From CAYSGL01 sp964520985 (GTDB lineage Bacteria; Pseudomonadota; Alphaproteobacteria; Micavibrionales; Micavibrionaceae), in assembly GCA_964520985.1 (NCBI GenBank), contig CAZFPB010000001.1:1550001-1614000 (forward strand): 64,000 nucleotides of DNA. Direction: 5' to 3'. This document shows positions 26,263 through 34,314 of the stretch, piece after piece. How positions within the stretch are numbered: the first letter of the stretch is position 1; each line of letters opens with the position of its first letter. The notes beneath the pieces are model-generated. The model was not told the DNA's origin. It saw only the letters and a list, made by a program, of their open reading frames with translations, and did no database searches. The position numbers were made by a program, and so were the translations under genes.

Positions 26263-27432
26263 ATGCTGATGCCCAGCCAAACAACTTCCGCAACGCGCCT
26301 TCGGGTGTTGCAGGTGGCCTTTACCATGCATGCACGCGGCACAGAAAGCTGGCTGATGCATATCTGGCGTGGGGTTGATAAGTCCCGCTATCAGTTTGAT
26401 TTTCTCACTATTGAAGGAGAAACGGGACTTTATGATGATGAGATCAAGAAACTGGGCGGCCGTCTGCTCCCCGTCCCTTCGCCCGCAAAAAAAGGGAAGT
26501 TCCTGCGGGCCATCCGCAAGGCGATGAAAGAGAATGGGCCGTACGATATTATCCACGCGCATCCGTTTACGCTGTGCGGGCTTATTCAACTGCAAGCGGC
26601 GCGGGCCGGCATTCCTGTACGTTTGACCCATGCACATACCGATCGGCGCAAGGAACAGCGCGATAAACGCTGGAGCCGGCGTATTTATGGATGGGCAAGC
26701 CGCAGGCTGATCAAAACATTTTCGACCGCCGGGCTTGCGACGAGCATGGCGGCCGCGACGTCCCTTTATGGCGATCACTGGTGGTTCGATCCGCGCTGGC
26801 AGGTAATGCCATGCGGCATAGATCTGAAACCCTATGAAGAAGCAGTTGAGCATAATGTGCGGGCGGAATTTGGATTGACGCCACAATCGAAAATCATCGG
26901 TCATGTCGGGGCGTTTGAAATTGAAAAGAACCATGAGTTTATCGTGCGCGCGTTTGCTGATCTGGCGCGCAGCGATCCGAAGGCCGTCTTGATGCTAGTG
27001 GGCGATGGTCCCTTGCGTGACACGATTGAAGAGCAGGTCCGCACACTCAAGCTAGAAAAGCGCGTAATTTTTACCGGTGTGCGCACTGATGTGCCGACAT
27101 TATTGCGCGCGATGGATCTGTTTATTTTTCCCTCCCTGTATGAAGGATTGGGCATGGCGATGATCGAGGCGCAGGCAGCGGGCTTGCCGTGTCTTGTCTC
27201 TGATGATCTGCCGCAGGAAGCGGATGTGGTCAAAGGATCGGTCATGCGCGTGTCGCTGGAAGATGATCTCGATATGTGGGTCGATAAAATGCGCCTGCTG
27301 CTGGAAGCGCCCAAGCCGCATGCCGGCTTCGCGCTCGATACGCTGCGCTTAAGCGAATATAATGTTGCTGATAATATTGAACGCCTGTCGCGCCTGTATG
27401 AACAGCTCTATGTCGAACGAGTCGGCTTATAA
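26263..27432 (+). CDS. Family 4 glycosyltransferase
   Basis: About 389 residues. ATG 26263 is chosen because GAAAG precedes it and the earlier in-frame start (26158) lies inside the divergent gene. GT-B fold: N-terminal domain with VAFTMHARGTESWLMH and HAHPFTLCG; C-terminal nucleotide-sugar domain with GHVGAFEIEKNHEF, LVGDGPLRD, and the EX7E motif in YEGLGMAMIEAQAAG. Likely retaining enzyme for capsule or O-antigen-like glycan. Only 24 bases separate it from the divergent family 2 enzyme. The sulfotransferase gene follows with no gap. Confidence 0.9.
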   Translation: MLMPSQTTSATRLRVLQVAFTMHARGTESWLMHIWRGVDKSRYQFDFLTIEGETGLYDDEIKKLGGRLLPVPSPAKKGKFLRAIRKAMKENGPYDIIHAHPFTLCGLIQLQAARAGIPVRLTHAHTDRRKEQRDKRWSRRIYGWASRRLIKTFSTAGLATSMAAATSLYGDHWWFDPRWQVMPCGIDLKPYEEAVEHNVRAEFGLTPQSKIIGHVGAFEIEKNHEFIVRAFADLARSDPKAVLMLVGDGPLRDTIEEQVRTLKLEKRVIFTGVRTDVPTLLRAMDLFIFPSLYEGLGMAMIEAQAAGLPCLVSDDLPQEADVVKGSVMRVSLEDDLDMWVDKMRLLLEAPKPHAGFALDTLRLSEYNVADNIERLSRLYEQLYVERVGL

Positions 27433-28338
27433 ATGACGCTGGATTTTGTCATCGCGGGATTCCCCAAATGCGGCACGACATCCTTGTATCACTGGCTGAA
27501 ACAGCATCCTGATATCTTCATGCCACAGGCAAAAGAGCCGCATTATTATGCGCCGTTCCTTTCTGATCGTTATTGCCGGGTTCGCGACAGGCAATCATAT
27601 GATGCGCTTTTTTCTGCCGTACAATCCCATCAGGTAAAAGGAGAGGCATCGGTTTTATACGCGTATTACCCGCAAGCGATTGCGGCTTTGCTGAACGATC
27701 ATCCCAATGCCAAAGTCATTGTCATGTTACGCGATCCTGTATTAATGGTGCCCTCGTATCATGGACAGATGCGTCTCAATCTGGAAGAATCCGATGGTAA
27801 CTTTGAGACGGCATGGCGGCGGGGTGATCAAGGAGATATCCTAACGAACTACGGCCGGGCAGGGGCCCTCGGCGCGCACTGCGAAGCACTACAAAAAATT
27901 GTGCCGTCCGATCAGCTTCAATTTGTTTTTCTGGAAGATATGGCGTGCGATCCGGCAGCCGTATTATCTGATGTTTTAAGTTTTTTAAAAATACGGCCTG
28001 TTGCTGCAATATCTCTGACGCCTGTGAACGAAGCGCAAGAATTACGCTCTGTATTCATTCAGCGCTGGATATTGAACCAGAGCGCTCCTGCCCGCCGCCT
28101 GAAAGCAGTGATCAAAAAAATAACGCCCGTTGTGAACTGGGATGCGCTGAATAAAAAGCGCCTGAAGAAAAAAACACTGTCTGCATCCCTGCAATCGGAG
28201 TTACAGCGGTTCTTTTACGGCGAGAAAGAAAAAGTGCGGAAAGTCGTAGGCCGCCTGCCCGTATCGTGGCAGGCGGATAATGATTATTCGGCTGTTTCTG
28301 GTGTTACCAGTACCGGTGCTGGTTCCGACAAGGCCTGA
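27433..28338 (+). CDS. Sulfotransferase
   Basis: 301 residues. Transfers sulfate from PAPS. The 5'-phosphosulfate loop is IAGFPKCGTTSLYHWL near residue 7, and the 3'-phosphate motif is VIVMLRDPVLMVPSYHGQ near 95-112. Starts immediately after the preceding glycosyltransferase stop, so it probably sulfates the glycan made by these enzymes; that link is inference. The last 55 bases overlap the convergent 113-residue gene, so the Ser/Thr-rich tail after about residue 285 may be loosely constrained. Confidence 0.88.
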   Translation: MTLDFVIAGFPKCGTTSLYHWLKQHPDIFMPQAKEPHYYAPFLSDRYCRVRDRQSYDALFSAVQSHQVKGEASVLYAYYPQAIAALLNDHPNAKVIVMLRDPVLMVPSYHGQMRLNLEESDGNFETAWRRGDQGDILTNYGRAGALGAHCEALQKIVPSDQLQFVFLEDMACDPAAVLSDVLSFLKIRPVAAISLTPVNEAQELRSVFIQRWILNQSAPARRLKAVIKKITPVVNWDALNKKRLKKKTLSASLQSELQRFFYGEKEKVRKVVGRLPVSWQADNDYSAVSGVTSTGAGSDKA

Positions 28339-28625
28339 GGCGCCTGATTGGAAAATCCGCCCGTGAACGTATCGGGTGTTGTCGTCATATCGGCGCCCGC
28401 AGCGGGTTCGATATTTGCTACACCGGCGGCATCCAGATCGGAGGCCATAACGGAAGATGGAATAGTTTCTTCCTGAACGGGCGGCGGCACGGCCAGATTT
28501 ACGCCACTGGCGGCGCTGGCGACAATCGCTTCGCGTTCTTGTTGAATGCCGTTAAAAGCAGGGATCAGTGGCATGGCAATCAAGCAAAGCCCGACAATCA
28601 CCATACAGGTCATGATAAAGCGCAT
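28284..28625 (-). CDS. Small membrane-anchored or secreted protein
   Basis: 113 residues. One N-terminal hydrophobic segment (FIMTCMVIVGLCLIAMPLIPA), then a low-complexity Ala/Pro/Thr-rich exported tail. GGAG lies 8 bases before the ATG. I recognise no family. Overlaps the convergent sulfotransferase by 55 bases. The entericidin-like gene just upstream on the same strand is probably in the same transcript. Confidence 0.5.
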   Translation of the reverse strand: MRFIMTCMVIVGLCLIAMPLIPAFNGIQQEREAIVASAASGVNLAVPPPVQEETIPSSVMASDLDAAGVANIEPAAGADMTTTPDTFTGGFSNQAPQALSEPAPVLVTPETAE

Positions 28626-28651
28626 TGGTAGTCTCCTTCATCGTTTTGGGA

Positions 28652-28783
28652 TTAGAAGGTGTCCTGCACCCATTCACCCATGTCTTCCATATCGCGGCCA
28701 GCCCCATGAAACGTATTGGTGCAGCCGCCAACCAGTAGTCCGACCATCAGCAAGCTCAGGCACAGTACAGAATGTTTCGACAT
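28652..28783 (-). CDS. Entericidin-like small lipoprotein
   Basis: 43 residues, easily missed because of its size. It reads MSKHSVLCLSLLMVGLLV then GGCTNTFHGAGRDMEDMGEW and VQDTF. The lipobox-like VGGC puts the lipidated Cys at 21. After it comes the family pattern C.NT..G.G.D....G of entericidins, small lipoproteins linked to envelope stress and bacteriolysis in enteric bacteria and common as single genes in Alphaproteobacteria. GAGGGG stands 7 bases before the ATG, a strong ribosome binding site. It lies 26 bases upstream of the 113-residue gene. Confidence 0.8.
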   Translation of the reverse strand: MSKHSVLCLSLLMVGLLVGGCTNTFHGAGRDMEDMGEWVQDTF

Positions 28784-28996
28784 AGTATCCCCTCGAACGT
28801 TTTATTATCCGACAAAGGTATCATAGCCCAAACCAAAGCCAAAGACCGATGATCTCCCGTTTTGCGGGGTAATCAGCGCCATAGTCATAGCAAATTCGCC
28901 TGTAAATTTCCATAAGTTTTTATAGCAGGCGCGAAAAAAAGAAGGAAACGAGCAGTTCACTCTTAACTAATTGATATATAATGATTTTAGAGAAAA

Positions 28997-29072
28997 TGGT
29001 GGAGACGAGGAGGATCGAACTCCCGACCTCCTGCATGCCATGCAGGCGCTCTCCCAGCTGAGCTACGTCCCC
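28997..29072 (-). tRNA. tRNA-Ala (anticodon GGC)
   Basis: A 76-base gene that folds as a complete cloverleaf. Acceptor stem GGGGACG with CGTCTCC, D arm GCTCAGCTGGGAGAGC, anticodon stem CCTGC/GCAGG with loop ATGGCAT, T arm with GTTCGATCC, discriminator A and an encoded CCA. The anticodon GGC (29037-29039 on the other strand) reads GCC/GCT alanine codons. Confidence 0.96.
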
Positions 29073-29089
29073 TTAATCTGGTGAGCGGC

Positions 29090-29118
29090 AAAATAGGCAT
29101 TTCCGCCGGGTAATTCAA
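29090..29118 (-). promoter_or_regulatory. Promoter of tRNA-Ala
   Basis: On the minus strand TTGAAT (29113-29118), 17 bases, TATTTT (29090-29095). The transcript would begin about 10 bases before the mature tRNA end. Recognised by eye. Confidence 0.5.
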
Positions 29119-29121
29119 GCA

Positions 29122-29155
29122 CAAAAAAAGACCCCCATATTTAAGGGGGTCTTTG
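29122..29155. terminator. Bidirectional terminator after mscL
   Basis: AAAGACCCCC, loop ATATTTAA, GGGGGTCTTT: a strong stem flanked by an A run on one side and T's on the other. It ends mscL (minus strand) 20 bases past its stop. Confidence 0.8.
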
Positions 29156-29173
29156 GTTCAAAAAGAGACGCGC

Positions 29174-29578
29174 TTACTTCTTCAGCAGGTCGCGGATTTC
29201 AGTGAGCAGACGTACTTCGGCAGGCGGCTCTGCCGGTGCAGCGGCTTCTTTTTTCTTAAGGCGGTTCACCTGTTTGATCATCATGAAGATCACGAACGCG
29301 ACGATCAGGAAGTTGATGACGGCGTTGATGAAAACACCGTAGGTAAGGATTGGCGCGCTGGCGGCTTTGGCGGCGGCAACGTTGGCATAGGTCTCGCCGT
29401 TCAGTGCGACAAACTTGTCGCCGAAATCAACGCCGCTGGTGAGGACGCCAATGATCGGCATCACGAGATCGGCGACAGCCGAATTAACAATCGCGGTGAA
29501 TGCCGCTCCCATGACGATACCAACCGCCATGTCGAATACGTTGCCGCGCGCAATAAATTCCTTAAATTCCTTCAGCAT
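29174..29578 (-). CDS. mscL: Large-conductance mechanosensitive channel
   Basis: 134 residues, the standard size. A homopentameric channel that opens under membrane tension to release solutes on osmotic downshock. The family signature KEFIARGNVFDMAVGIVMGA begins at residue 6, with TM1 to about 45. A periplasmic loop follows, then TM2 (FINAVINFLIVAFVIFMMI) and a charged C-terminal helix bundle (KKKEAAAPAEPPAEVRLLTE). AAGGAG precedes the ATG at 6 bases. Confidence 0.97.
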   Translation of the reverse strand: MLKEFKEFIARGNVFDMAVGIVMGAAFTAIVNSAVADLVMPIIGVLTSGVDFGDKFVALNGETYANVAAAKAASAPILTYGVFINAVINFLIVAFVIFMMIKQVNRLKKKEAAAPAEPPAEVRLLTEIRDLLKK

Positions 29579-29645
29579 GAAAAGCTCCTTTGTGTGTATC
29601 AGGCCTGCCCAAAAGCTAACGGGCGGTCAAAAAACACGCAAGAGG

Positions 29646-30614
29646 CTAAACATGGATACCCTCAACCCATCCCGCCTTTTTGCGGTAGATGGTGGACGGC
29701 GATATTTCGAGCAGGGCGGCCGCGCGGGCAACATTGCCGTTGCAGCGGGAGATGGCGTTTTCAATGACCTGTTTTTCGATTTCCCACAAAGGACGAATAC
29801 CCGTCTTAGTTGGAGCGTCCGTTATCAGGGGCTTTTCCCGGGCAAGGTAGAGGGGCAGCATCGCGGCGCTAACCAGCGGTCCGTTATGCAGCACGGTTAC
29901 TTGATGGATCAGATTTTCCAGCTCGCGCACATTGCCCGGCCAGTCATGTTTTTGCAGGATGGAGAGTGCCGCCGGATCGAAGCCGGTAAAGCGCTTGTGT
30001 TCCAGTGCGGTGTAGCGGTGCAGGAAAATTTCTGCCAGCTCGATAATGTCGTGCCCGCGGTCTTTGAGCAGCGGCATTTCGATGGGAATGACGTGGAGGC
30101 GGTAAAATAAATCCTCGCGGAAGCGTCCTTGGGCAATCTCCTGCGCCGGATCTTTATTGGTCGCGCAGACGATGCGCACATTACTTTTTTCTATTTTATT
30201 GCCGCCGACCTTGGTGAAGCGCCCGTCTTGTAGAAAGCGCAGCAATTTTCCCTGCATCTCCATCGGCATGTCACAGATTTCATCAAGGAACAGCGTGCCG
30301 TCATGGGCACGGGCGACCGCGCCTTCGCGCGTTTCTACCGCGCCGGTAAAGGCCCCTTTCATATGACCAAACAGCTCGGATTCCATCAGCTCGCGCGGAA
30401 TGGCGGCGCAGTTCAGGGGAATGAAGGATTTGTGTTCGCGCGGCGAGCATTTGTGCAATGCCTGCGCGGCAATGTCTTTGCCGGTGCCGGACGCGCCGGT
30501 GATGAAGATGCTGGCGGCGCTGGGCGCCGCGCTTTCTAAAACCGCATAGATTGATTGCATGGCGCGGCTTGTGCCGATGAAGCCGCCAAACGGTATGAGC
30601 GATATAAAATCCAT
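29646..30614 (-). CDS. Sigma-54-dependent transcriptional activator lacking a sensor domain
   Basis: 322 residues. The AAA+ domain has Walker A GASGTGKD (40-47), GAFTGA (87-92) that contacts sigma-54, Walker B GTLFLDEI, and REDLFYRLHVIPI. The C-terminal Fis-type helix-turn-helix is NVARAAALLEISPSTIYRKK. Typical family members carry an N-terminal receiver or GAF domain; here the protein starts only about 12 residues before the AAA+ core, as in PspF, so activity must be set by abundance or a partner. The target promoters are not identifiable from the window. Confidence 0.92.
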   Translation of the reverse strand: MDFISLIPFGGFIGTSRAMQSIYAVLESAAPSAASIFITGASGTGKDIAAQALHKCSPREHKSFIPLNCAAIPRELMESELFGHMKGAFTGAVETREGAVARAHDGTLFLDEICDMPMEMQGKLLRFLQDGRFTKVGGNKIEKSNVRIVCATNKDPAQEIAQGRFREDLFYRLHVIPIEMPLLKDRGHDIIELAEIFLHRYTALEHKRFTGFDPAALSILQKHDWPGNVRELENLIHQVTVLHNGPLVSAAMLPLYLAREKPLITDAPTKTGIRPLWEIEKQVIENAISRCNGNVARAAALLEISPSTIYRKKAGWVEGIHV

Positions 30615-30743
30615 CGTAGAACCCCCTGCGATCCGGCCGATGTGGGTGAGGCTGTTTCCAGTCTAACGCTGATTTTTTATAGAAAGCCCCTTAATTTACA
30701 GCTTAATACGAATGTATGGAGAATTGGTTAAACGGGCGTAAAC

Positions 30744-30778
30744 CAAAAAAAGCCCGCCGGGTGAGGGCGGGCTTTTAA
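30744..30778. terminator. Bidirectional terminator after the BI-1 gene
   Basis: AAAAAAAGCCCGCC, loop GGGTGA, GGGCGGGCTTTT: an 8-9-bp GC stem with A and T runs on either side. It lies about 20 bases past the minus-strand stop of the BI-1 family gene. Confidence 0.8.
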
Positions 30779-30796
30779 ATAAAAGTATTCCACTGC

Positions 30797-31513
30797 CTAT
30801 TCGCGGTTGCCGACGAAGTGCAGGATGTACTGGAAGATCGCAATGAACGAGATGTAGAGGTTGAGGGCAGCCGACCACGCCATGCGCGAATTGGCTTCTA
30901 CACCGTAATTGTCCGCGTACATTTCTTTGGTGGTCTGTGTCTGCCAGGCGGTGATGCCCGAGAAGGCCAGCAAGCCGACGCCTGCCACGACATTCTGCAT
31001 ACCGCTGACTTCCATACCGAAAGCGCCGGCGATCATCGTGCCGATCCCCATAATCAGAACGGCCCAGACGCCCATGACGGCAAAGGTGCCCACACCATCC
31101 AGGTTTTTCTTGGTGACGTAGCCAAAGACCGAGAGACCGGCATAGAGCGCCGCCGCCATGAAGAAGGCGCGGGCGATGCTTACACCCGTATAAAGACCAA
31201 ATATTGTAGCAAAGCTGATCCCGTAGAGGACACACAGGCCACCGAAAGCGAACATCAGCTGTTTGCTGTTCATACGGTCAGGCCGGAAGCCAAACCAGAC
31301 AACAGCCAGCGGCGCTAGCATAATAATGTAAACTTGTGGTTCGCTGAAAAAGAGCGACATCAAGGTTGGCGAGCTGGAAACCAGCCACGCGGTCAGAGCG
31401 GTAATCAGCACACCGGCGGTCATGCGGTTATAGACACTCTGCATGTGGCGCTTCAGGCCGGCATCGACTGCCTGACCCGTTGCGGCGGTGTTCAAACCAT
31501 ATTGGTTTTCCAT
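30797..31513 (-). CDS. Bax inhibitor-1/YccA family membrane protein
   Basis: 238 residues, seven membrane helices. BI-1 proteins act as pH-sensitive Ca2+ leak channels or as modulators of membrane proteases such as FtsH. Family features: HMQSVYNRMTAGVLITALTA near the N-terminus and NLYISFIAIFQYILHFVG at the end, with the aspartyl region around ADNYGVEANSR. AGGAG precedes the ATG by 10 bases. Gene order (BI-1, M48 peptidase, LemA) suggests a membrane quality-control group, though each appears separately promoted. Confidence 0.9.
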   Translation of the reverse strand: MENQYGLNTAATGQAVDAGLKRHMQSVYNRMTAGVLITALTAWLVSSSPTLMSLFFSEPQVYIIMLAPLAVVWFGFRPDRMNSKQLMFAFGGLCVLYGISFATIFGLYTGVSIARAFFMAAALYAGLSVFGYVTKKNLDGVGTFAVMGVWAVLIMGIGTMIAGAFGMEVSGMQNVVAGVGLLAFSGITAWQTQTTKEMYADNYGVEANSRMAWSAALNLYISFIAIFQYILHFVGNRE

Positions 31514-31593
31514 TGTTTTCTTTCTCCTGTTAATCCAACAAAACTATCTTTGTAATATAGGCAAAACAATGCGGCTTTCCAAGGGCAATCGGA

Positions 31594-32673
31594 CTATTCC
31601 GACCAAGGGTTTCTGCGGGATTTGAAGCGCTGGCGGGTGGTCCAGTTCTGACGGTCGCCCGGTTCCTGGAAGCGGGCGTCCTGATCAGCCCGGGCTTTGG
31701 GCGCGATAACGGGCATAGGCGTGCCAGTCGTCTGCGAGAGGGCGGTGATGCGTGTCTCGATCGGTGGGTGGGTGGCGAACAGGCTCATGAACGCCTTGGT
31801 ATTCTCAAAACACATCATCGCGATGTCGCCAGGGGCCTTGGGAATGTCCGCCATGCCAGCGATCCGCATCAGGGCGCGCATCATGGCATCGGGATTTTTG
31901 GTCAGTTGTACCGCACCGGCGTCGGCCATATATTCGCGCGACCGGGAAATGGCGAGGCGGGTCAGCAGGGTCGCGAGATAGCCTATCCACAAAATCGCCA
32001 TGAGCCCGAAAAGCAGCATCATCACACCGCCGCCCTTGCCGTTGTTGGAATTACGCGGCACCCAGAGGGCATAGCGCGAATAACTCCAGAGCATCTGCGC
32101 GGCAAAGCCCAGCATTCCAGTAAAAATGACGCACACCATCATCAGGCGGACATCGCGGTTGAGGATATGGACGAGTTCATGGGCCAGCACGCCTTCCAGC
32201 TCATCCTTCTGCAAAGACTGCAGCAACCCGCGCGTGACCGTGACGCAATAGGAATTGCGGTCGATACCGCTGGCGAAGGCGTTGCGGGCATGGGTCTCAA
32301 TAATCTCCAGCCGCGGCATCGGCACGCCCGCGGCAATCGAGAGATTTTCCAGCAGATTATAGAGCGCGGGTTCTTCCTCACGCGTCACGGGGTGGGAGTG
32401 CGCCAGCGCACGGATCATTTTTCCCTGAAAGAAATAGGCGATGAAAAACCAGATCATCACGACGCTGAGGATGGCGGGCCAGTAGGCGTAGAGAATTTGC
32501 TGCGCAAACTGGTTGGCGGTATCGAACGTCGGCTCCGCGCCGCCATAGGTCACGGTGCCAACCAGCGCGGACACCGCCCATATCACCGCCATTAATATCA
32601 GCGGGTAGGCCGATAGCAGCAAGATCGATTTGAAATTATTGTTCCAGATATGGGTCTGTAGGCCAGCCGCCAT
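31594..32673 (-). CDS. M48 family membrane metallopeptidase (HtpX-like)
   Basis: 359 residues with four membrane helices. The zinc motif HELVH (His165, Glu166, His169) lies in GVLAHELVHILNRD, with a downstream Glu in SREYMADAGAVQLT as third ligand. Longer than E. coli HtpX (about 290), with an extra N-terminal cytoplasmic/membrane part and a basic C-terminal tail. It begins 3 bases after the lemA stop. LemA-M48 pairs occur widely in bacteria and probably act together in envelope protein turnover. Confidence 0.9.
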   Translation of the reverse strand: MAAGLQTHIWNNNFKSILLLSAYPLILMAVIWAVSALVGTVTYGGAEPTFDTANQFAQQILYAYWPAILSVVMIWFFIAYFFQGKMIRALAHSHPVTREEEPALYNLLENLSIAAGVPMPRLEIIETHARNAFASGIDRNSYCVTVTRGLLQSLQKDELEGVLAHELVHILNRDVRLMMVCVIFTGMLGFAAQMLWSYSRYALWVPRNSNNGKGGGVMMLLFGLMAILWIGYLATLLTRLAISRSREYMADAGAVQLTKNPDAMMRALMRIAGMADIPKAPGDIAMMCFENTKAFMSLFATHPPIETRITALSQTTGTPMPVIAPKARADQDARFQEPGDRQNWTTRQRFKSRRNPWSE

Positions 32674-32676
32674 GCA

Positions 32677-33246
32677 CTAAGTTCCGAATTTAATCTCGGG
32701 GGCTTTTTCGAGTGTTTTGCGTTCGGCCTCATCCACATCGAAAAAGGTTTCGGTTTTGAAACCGAACTGCTTGGCAATGAGGTTCGAAGGGAATTGCTGC
32801 ACCGTTGTGTTGAGCTCGTTCGTGGCATTGTTGAAGAAGCGGCGCGCAGCGGCGATCTTGTTTTCGATGTCCGAGAGCTCAGACATCAGGCGCTGGAAGT
32901 TCTGGTCAGCTTTCAGGTCGGGGTAGTTTTCAGCTACGGCCAGCACGTTCACCATGGCCCCGCCGAGGCGGCGCTCGGCGCTGATACGCTCTTCAGTGCC
33001 TTTGGCACCCTGCACACCGGCGCGAGCATTGGTCACTTCTTCGAACACACCTTTTTCATGCGCGGCGTAGCCTTTGACGGTTTCGACCAGTGAAGGCACA
33101 AGGTCGAGGCGCTGTTTAAGCTGTACATCAATATCGGAAAACGCATTCTCGCGGTTCTGGCGCAAGGCGACCAGCCGGTTGTAGAGGCTCATAACGATTA
33201 AGCCGACGACGGCAGCGATGCCCAGCAGTATGTAAAGCGGTTCCAT
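32677..33246 (-). CDS. lemA: LemA family protein
   Basis: 189 residues. One N-terminal membrane helix (LYILLGIAAVVGLIVMSLY) followed by a long helical cytoplasmic or periplasmic part with the family motifs ALRQNRENAFSDIDVQLKQR and LVPSLVETVKGYA, and YPDLKADQNFQRLMSELSDI. AAAGGA precedes the ATG. Immediately upstream of the M48 peptidase, and probably its partner. Confidence 0.93.
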   Translation of the reverse strand: MEPLYILLGIAAVVGLIVMSLYNRLVALRQNRENAFSDIDVQLKQRLDLVPSLVETVKGYAAHEKGVFEEVTNARAGVQGAKGTEERISAERRLGGAMVNVLAVAENYPDLKADQNFQRLMSELSDIENKIAAARRFFNNATNELNTTVQQFPSNLIAKQFGFKTETFFDVDEAERKTLEKAPEIKFGT

Positions 33247-33381
33247 GCAGCAATCCTTTCAAAATAAAGTTACGTCATTCTAGACAAAATCGAGGGGCAA
33301 AGCGATGGAAAATCGGTTTTTGCTTCCGGGCGCAAACTCGCCTAAAATAAAACTCTGATCCGCCAACAAAAGGTTTTGCCC

Positions 33382-34233
33382 ATGCTTCGCTCTCTCATGA
33401 TGTTCGCTCTGGTTCTGCTGCTGTCCACTCCCGCGGCGCGCGCTCAGGATGCACTGCCCGCTATGCCGGATGCGTTGCAGGTATTGGCCGATGCGGGGGC
33501 GCAGATGCGTTACCTAGGCAAAAGTCACGGGATGCATGGCTGGATCGCCGTCTATCAGGGCCAGGAGAGCTATTACTATGTGACGCCGGATGGTCAGGCC
33601 TTCCTGATGGGCTTGATGTTCGACAAGGAAGGCAAAATGGTCACGGTCAATCAGGTCGCCGATCTGCAAAAGCAGGGCGGCGATGTGCTGGATTTTCTGG
33701 CGGCTGAAGCGGCCGCCCCCACTATGGATGAGGCCAAGGCCAAAACCGAAGAAGCCTTTACCTATAAAAGCCCGGCGCAGCGTATGTTCGCGGAAGTCGA
33801 AAATGCCAATTCTGTAGCGCTTGGCGATACGAAGGCGCCCGTTCTCTATTCCTTCATGGACGCGCAATGCCCGCATTGCCATGATTTCATGGGCGATCTG
33901 AAAGCCAAATATATCGATAAAGGTTTGATTCAGGTGCGGGTCATTCCGGTGGGTTTCAGCGAGCAGTCGCTCTCGCAAGCCGCATTCCTGCTGGCCGCGC
34001 CGGACGGCGCAGACCGCTGGTTCAAGCATCTGGACGGGGATGCTTCGGCGTTGCTGGCCAAAAGCTCGGTTAATACGCAAGGCGTTCAGCGCAACCTCGC
34101 CATCATGCAGGCGTGGAAATTCGATGCGACACCGACCAGCGTTTATAAATCTCGTACCGGTGAGATCAAAATTATCCGGGGCCGCGCCAAGGATCTGAAC
34201 GCCATTCTGGCTGATCTACCGCCCAAGCAATAA
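33382..34233 (+). CDS. Periplasmic DsbC/DsbG-like thiol-disulfide protein
   Basis: 283 residues from ATG 33382, placed 8 bases after AAAAGG; an in-frame TTG 6 bases earlier is too close to that site. The signal peptide is LRSLMMFALVLLLSTPAARA, cut before QD. An N-terminal domain (about 25-110) precedes a thioredoxin fold with active site CPHC (163-166) and cis-Pro in FDATPTSVY. Such proteins isomerise disulfides. IncI conjugation systems encode a similar TrbB, and this gene lies first in the type IVB secretion region, so it may fold Cys-containing pilins and secretion proteins. Confidence 0.82.
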   Translation: MLRSLMMFALVLLLSTPAARAQDALPAMPDALQVLADAGAQMRYLGKSHGMHGWIAVYQGQESYYYVTPDGQAFLMGLMFDKEGKMVTVNQVADLQKQGGDVLDFLAAEAAAPTMDEAKAKTEEAFTYKSPAQRMFAEVENANSVALGDTKAPVLYSFMDAQCPHCHDFMGDLKAKYIDKGLIQVRVIPVGFSEQSLSQAAFLLAAPDGADRWFKHLDGDASALLAKSSVNTQGVQRNLAIMQAWKFDATPTSVYKSRTGEIKIIRGRAKDLNAILADLPPKQ

Positions 34234-34314
34234 GCCTCCTGCCCGCTTGGCATATCGCGCCGAAGCAGTTAAGCTGGCGCGGTATGAAGAGTTTCTAAGG
34301 GTGAACGAGCTGTC

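Noticed and set aside
26239..26934. N-terminal extension of the family 2 glycosyltransferase
   Set aside because: The extension is antisense to the family 4 glycosyltransferase; the GT-A fold starts just after the ATG at 26238.
31768..32595. 275-codon open frame on the plus strand
   Set aside because: Lies entirely opposite the M48 peptidase gene, is His/Arg/Gly-rich as expected for a shadow frame, and has no ribosome binding site.
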